This document shows positions 60,445 to 64,000 of a stretch of DNA of 64,000 nucleotides, one piece after another. Under the pieces are notes generated by a model. It did not search any database. It was not told the DNA's origin and saw only the letters and a list, made by a program, of their open reading frames with translations. A program made the position numbers and the translations under genes. Source of the DNA: an uncultured bacterium (GTDB lineage: Bacteria > Pseudomonadota > Alphaproteobacteria > Sphingomonadales > Sphingomonadaceae); assembly GCA_942636505.2 (NCBI GenBank), contig CALOGB020000055.1, forward strand, positions 124,001 to 188,000, read 5' to 3'. The stretch's first letter is position 1. Every line of letters begins with the position of its first letter.

Positions 60445-60535
60445 CAGAAGGAGGCGCAATGCTCTACCGAACGTCGGCGAGCGCCTCCGCCCTCAGCCGA
60501 AAGTCCTTCCCCGCGTGGCGCGGGTGCGATCACGC

Positions 60536-63500
60536 CTAGCCGAACCCACCCCCGCCCGGCGTCTCGATCGCGAACACGTCGCCGGCTTGCATGTCCACCT
60601 TGGCCGTCGAGCCGAGCCGTTCGACGCTGCCATCGGCGCGTTGGACAGTTGCCGAACCCAGCCCGCCGCCTTCGCCGCCAGCCATTCCGAACGGGGCGAC
60701 GCGGCGGCGGTTGGCGAGGATGCACGCCGTCATGTCTGCGAGGAACCGGACTCGTCGCGTCGCGCCGTCGCCGCCGTGGTGCGCGCCTGCCCCGCCCGAG
60801 CCGCGGCGGATCGAGAACTCCTCCAGCAACACGGGGAAGCGCGTCTCGAAGATCTCGGGGTCGGTCAGCCGGCTGTTGGTCATGTGCGTCTGGATCACCG
60901 ACGCGCCGTCGAAGCCGGGACCCGCGCCCGCTCCCCCCGCAATAGTCTCGTAATATTGATGCGTGTCGTTGCCGAAGGTGAAGTTGTTCATCGTCCCCTG
61001 GCTCGCCGCCATCGCGCCGAGCGCGCCGAACAGCGCGTCGGTGACGACCTGGCTGGTCTCGACGTTGCCGGCGACGACCGCAGCGGGGTAGCGCGGGTTG
61101 AGCATCGAGCCTTCGGGCACGCGGATCGTCACGCCGCGCAGGCAGCCGTCGTTGAGCGGCACGGCCTCGTCGATCAGTGCACGGACGACGTAGAGCACCG
61201 ACGCGCGGACGATCGAGACGGGGGCGTTGAAGTTGGTCGGGCGCTGGTCGCTGGTGCCGGCGAAGTCGACCTCCATCGTCACGGCCTCCCGGTCGACGCG
61301 AACCGCCACCCGGACAACTGCGCCATCGTCCATCTCATAGGCGAACGCGCCGTCGTCGAGCGTCGCGATCAGGCGGCGGACGGCGGCGTCGGCATTGGCC
61401 TGGATGTGCTCCATGTACGCAGCGACGACGTCCGTGCCGTACTCGTCCGCCAGCCGCGTGAGACCGGTCGCGCCGCGCGTACAGGCTGCCAACTGCGCGG
61501 CGAGATCGGCGATGTTCTGGTCGATGTTGCGTGCTGGATAGGGTCCGCTGGCGAATACCGCGCGCAGTTCAACTTCGAGGAACCGCCCTTCGTCGACCAC
61601 CAGCACGTCGTCGAGCAGCACGCCCTCTTCCTCGACCGAGCGGCTTTCGGGCGGCATCGATCCGGGGGTGATCCCGCCGACGTCCGCGTGATGCCCGCGG
61701 GCCGCTACGAAGAACGCGGGCGCATCGCCTTCATCCGCGAAGACCGGCATGATGACGGTGATGTCGGGGAGGTGCGTGCCGCCACGATACGGCGCGTTGA
61801 GCGCGTAGGCGTCGCCGCGGCGGATACCGCGGCCGTCTGCGCCGCCTCCGCGCGCGTCGATGATCGTGCGAATGCTCTCGCCCATCGAGCCGAGGTGAAC
61901 CGGGATGTGCGGCGCGTTGGCGACGAGGTTGCCGTGCGCGTCGAACAGCGCGCAACTGAAGTCTAGGCGTTCGCGGATGTTGACCGATGCGGCGGAGCGC
62001 TGGAGCGCGGCGCCCATCTCCTCGGCGATGCTCATGAACAGTCCGGCGAAGATCGCGAGCCGGACGGGATCGGACTCGGTGCCGACGCTGGCACCGATAC
62101 GGGGGGCGATGCGGTCGAGGATCAGATTGCCGATCGGATCGACGCGCGCGCGCCAGCCGGGCTCGACGATGGTGGTCGAGACGCGGTCGAGGATCAGTGC
62201 AGGGCCGTCGATGGCGTGTCCGGCGGGGAGGCCTTCGCGCGCCAGGACGGGCGTGTCGTGCCATGCGCCGGCCATGTAGACCGGGGCGACGGACAGCGGC
62301 GCAGCTGGCTCTTCGGGGAACGCGACCAGCGCGGCATCGATCGGCGGACTCTCGGCGATCGCCTCGGCGACGATCCGGTCGGCGATCAGCGGTGCTTCGC
62401 TGGCGAACCCGAACTGCGCGATGTGCGCGGCGTCGAACGCGGCGATCATCGCGGCCGGTTCGTCGAGATCGAGTTCGATGGTGTGGTCGGTCTGGCCTCT
62501 GCGCAAATGCACGCGCTGCTCGATCCGAACGTCGTCCGCCGTAACGCCCTGCGCTACCAATGCTTCGCGCGCGGCCTCCGCCAGCCCGTTCAACCCTGCG
62601 GTGATCTCAGCATACTTAAAGAACGCCATGCCCGACGTCGCCTCGCGCAGAACCCGGCGATCGGCCAGCCCCATGCCGTACGCCGACAGCACGCCGGCCA
62701 GCGGGTGGATCATCACCCGGTCCATCGCCAGCGCGTCGGCGACGAGGCACGCATGCTGCCCTCCGGCTCCACCGAAGCAGGCGAGCGTGTAGCGCGTGAC
62801 GTCATGCCCGCGCGCGACGGAAATCGTGCGGATCGCATTCGCCATGTTCGCCACCGCGACCGCGACGAATCCTTCCGCCGCGACTTGCGGATCGAGTGGC
62901 AGTTCCGCGAACCGGGCGGTCACCGCCTCGGCATCGAGCGGCTGGTCGCCTGCCGGTCCGAACAGCGCGGGGAAGAATTCTGGGCGCACCTTGCCAAGCA
63001 TCACGTTGCAGTCGGTGACGGTCAGCGGCCCGCCGCGCCGATAACACGCAGGCCCCGGCACCGCGCCTGGGCTCTCGGGGCCGACGATCAACCGCTCGCC
63101 GTCGAACCGGCAGATCGAGCCGCCACCCGCCGCAACGGTGTGGATCCGGAGCATCGGCGCGCGGATGCGGGCGCCGGCGATCAGCGTCTCGGTGTCGCGT
63201 TCGTACGTCCCGGCGTAGTGCGACACGTCGGTCGAGGTGCCGCCCATGTCGAAGCCGATGATGTGCTCGAACCCAGCCTCGCGCGCGGTCGCAGCCATGC
63301 CGACGATGCCGCCCGCCGGCCCCGACAGGATCGCGTCCTTGCCGCGAAAGCCTGCGCCGTCGACCAGTCCGCCCGACGACTGCATAAACAGCGCGCCCTG
63401 CCCCAGCGCGTCGCTGAGGCCCGCGACGTAGCGATCGACGACCGGCGACAGATACGCGTCGACGACGGTCGTATCGCCGCGCCCGATCAGCTTGATCAGC

Positions 63501-64000
63501 GGCGCGACGCGGTGGCTGACCGAAATTTGCGTGAAGCCGATCTCAGCCGCGATTGCCGCCAGCTCTTCCTCGTGCGCCGTGAAGCGAAAGCCGTGCACAA
63601 GAACAATCGCGACCGCGCGCAGCCCGCTATCGAATGCCGCCTGCAAGCCCGCGCGCGCCGCATCCACGTCGAGCGGACGGAGCACGTCGCCCTCCGCCCC
63701 GACCCGCTCATCGATCTCCACGACATGCGCGAACAGCGGCGGCGGGCGGTTCACGTCGCGGGCGAAGATGTCGGACCGTTCCTGGTGGCCGATCAGCAAT
63801 GCATCGCCGAACCCGCGCGTAATCGCGAGGCACGTCGGCTCGCCCTTGCGCTCGAGCAGCGCGTTGGTCGCGACCGTCGTCCCGATCCGCAGTTCGAGCG
63901 GGACGTCCGCGCCATCCGTCAGCCGCCGGATCGCCTCGACCGCGGCGTCATCATAGCGCTCGGGATCTTCCGACAGCAACTTGGCGGTGACGATCCGCCC
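60536..64000 (-). CDS. Fused hydantoinase A/B (5-oxoprolinase-type) protein, 5' end cut by window edge
   Basis: 1154 residues are visible and the frame is open at base 64000: residues [16 protein letters not shown] continue the family N-terminus, so the apparent start near 63979 is internal. The HyuA-like half has [49 protein letters not shown] and [18 protein letters not shown]. The HyuB-like half begins near visible residue 640 ([41 protein letters not shown]) and ends with [15 protein letters not shown]. This is an ATP-dependent amide-ring hydrolase, for example 5-oxoproline to glutamate. Confidence 0.93.
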   Translation of the reverse strand, partial: GRIVTAKLLSEDPERYDDAAVEAIRRLTDGADVPLELRIGTTVATNALLERKGEPTCLAITRGFGDALLIGHQERSDIFARDVNRPPPLFAHVVEIDERVGAEGDVLRPLDVDAARAGLQAAFDSGLRAVAIVLVHGFRFTAHEEELAAIAAEIGFTQISVSHRVAPLIKLIGRGDTTVVDAYLSPVVDRYVAGLSDALGQGALFMQSSGGLVDGAGFRGKDAILSGPAGGIVGMAATAREAGFEHIIGFDMGGTSTDVSHYAGTYERDTETLIAGARIRAPMLRIHTVAAGGGSICRFDGERLIVGPESPGAVPGPACYRRGGPLTVTDCNVMLGKVRPEFFPALFGPAGDQPLDAEAVTARFAELPLDPQVAAEGFVAVAVANMANAIRTISVARGHDVTRYTLACFGGAGGQHACLVADALAMDRVMIHPLAGVLSAYGMGLADRRVLREATSGMAFFKYAEITAGLNGLAEAAREALVAQGVTADDVRIEQRVHLRRGQTDHTIELDLDEPAAMIAAFDAAHIAQFGFASEAPLIADRIVAEAIAESPPIDAALVAFPEEPAAPLSVAPVYMAGAWHDTPVLAREGLPAGHAIDGPALILDRVSTTIVEPGWRARVDPIGNLILDRIAPRIGASVGTESDPVRLAIFAGLFMSIAEEMGAALQRSAASVNIRERLDFSCALFDAHGNLVANAPHIPVHLGSMGESIRTIIDARGGGADGRGIRRGDAYALNAPYRGGTHLPDITVIMPVFADEGDAPAFFVAARGHHADVGGITPGSMPPESRSVEEEGVLLDDVLVVDEGRFLEVELRAVFASGPYPARNIDQNIADLAAQLAACTRGATGLTRLADEYGTDVVAAYMEHIQANADAAVRRLIATLDDGAFAYEMDDGAVVRVAVRVDREAVTMEVDFAGTSDQRPTNFNAPVSIVRASVLYVVRALIDEAVPLNDGCLRGVTIRVPEGSMLNPRYPAAVVAGNVETSQVVTDALFGALGAMAASQGTMNNFTFGNDTHQYYETIAGGAGAGPGFDGASVIQTHMTNSRLTDPEIFETRFPVLLEEFSIRRGSGGAGAHHGGDGATRRVRFLADMTACILANRRRVAPFGMAGGEGGGLGSATVQRADGSVERLGSTAKVDMQAGDVFAIETPGGGGFG

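Noticed and set aside
60448..60535. Possible small gene between the repeat and the oxoprolinase stop
   Set aside because: Too short, no ribosome-binding site, composition like the adjacent repeat.

Overview
The window reads as chromosome of a high-GC alphaproteobacterium of the Sphingomonas type. The reasons are a DUF1153/SciP gene, a NepR-like anti-sigma candidate, GGAAC-N16/17-CGTT (EcfG-type) promoter matches, PEP-CTERM/XrtA regulators beside exopolysaccharide genes, and gene neighbourhoods (serC-serA-hisZ-purA, ku-ligD, mlaE-mlaF-mlaD) that fit a sphingomonad. No rRNA, tRNA, CRISPR array, transposase or integrase was seen. Two genes run off the edges: mlaD at the left and a hydantoinase/oxoprolinase at the right.

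Layout. 1-3630: MlaD/F/E lipid-transport genes (minus) and a HAD-IB phosphatase. 3640-6960: a visibly less GC-rich accessory islet with an integral membrane protein plus XRE regulator pair behind a palindromic operator candidate, small orphan proteins, a decayed lipoprotein-like gene with two in-frame stops, and two families of dispersed repeats. 6984-13959: DUF445 protein, a degenerate 15-bp-periodic tract, an RND efflux permease with its adaptor, and a SIMPL protein. 14177-19242: a GlsB-type stress membrane protein, sciP with two short coupled ORFs upstream, mnmA, a UVR-motif protein, PhzF, a CDF cation exporter and pdxH. 19353-26732: Ku and LigD (non-homologous end joining), then a fused circularly permuted ATP-grasp/alpha-E protein and a transglutaminase.

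27084-31897: J-domain co-chaperone, YihY/BrkB membrane protein, fabI, a DUF4160/DUF2442 pair wedged before aroC, and a secreted Gly/Thr/Met-rich protein. 31956-37773: purA, hisZ, a DUF559 protein, serA and serC, all minus. 37981-46365: extensin-like lipoprotein, LOG protein, cytochrome c, pheA, an OmpR-type two-component system with a PepSY protein, an ABC-F ATPase and a small stress-promoter-linked membrane protein. 46409-55341: DUF815 ATPase, a TPR protein, PrsR, PrsK, an XrtA-type sugar transferase, and divergently a mannose-1-phosphate guanylyltransferase. 55387-64000: NepR-like protein, DUF885 protein, GH3 beta-glucosidase and the oxoprolinase.

The most striking non-gene feature is a dense set of palindromic intergenic repeats (at least six families). 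Several have shaped genes: one copy lies in frame inside ligD, one encodes the N-terminus of the extensin-like protein, and copies provide the apparent ribosome-binding sites of ligD, the transglutaminase and the DUF559 gene. Three EcfG-type promoter candidates (one exact consensus match) plus the NepR-like gene suggest several loci here answer to the general stress response.
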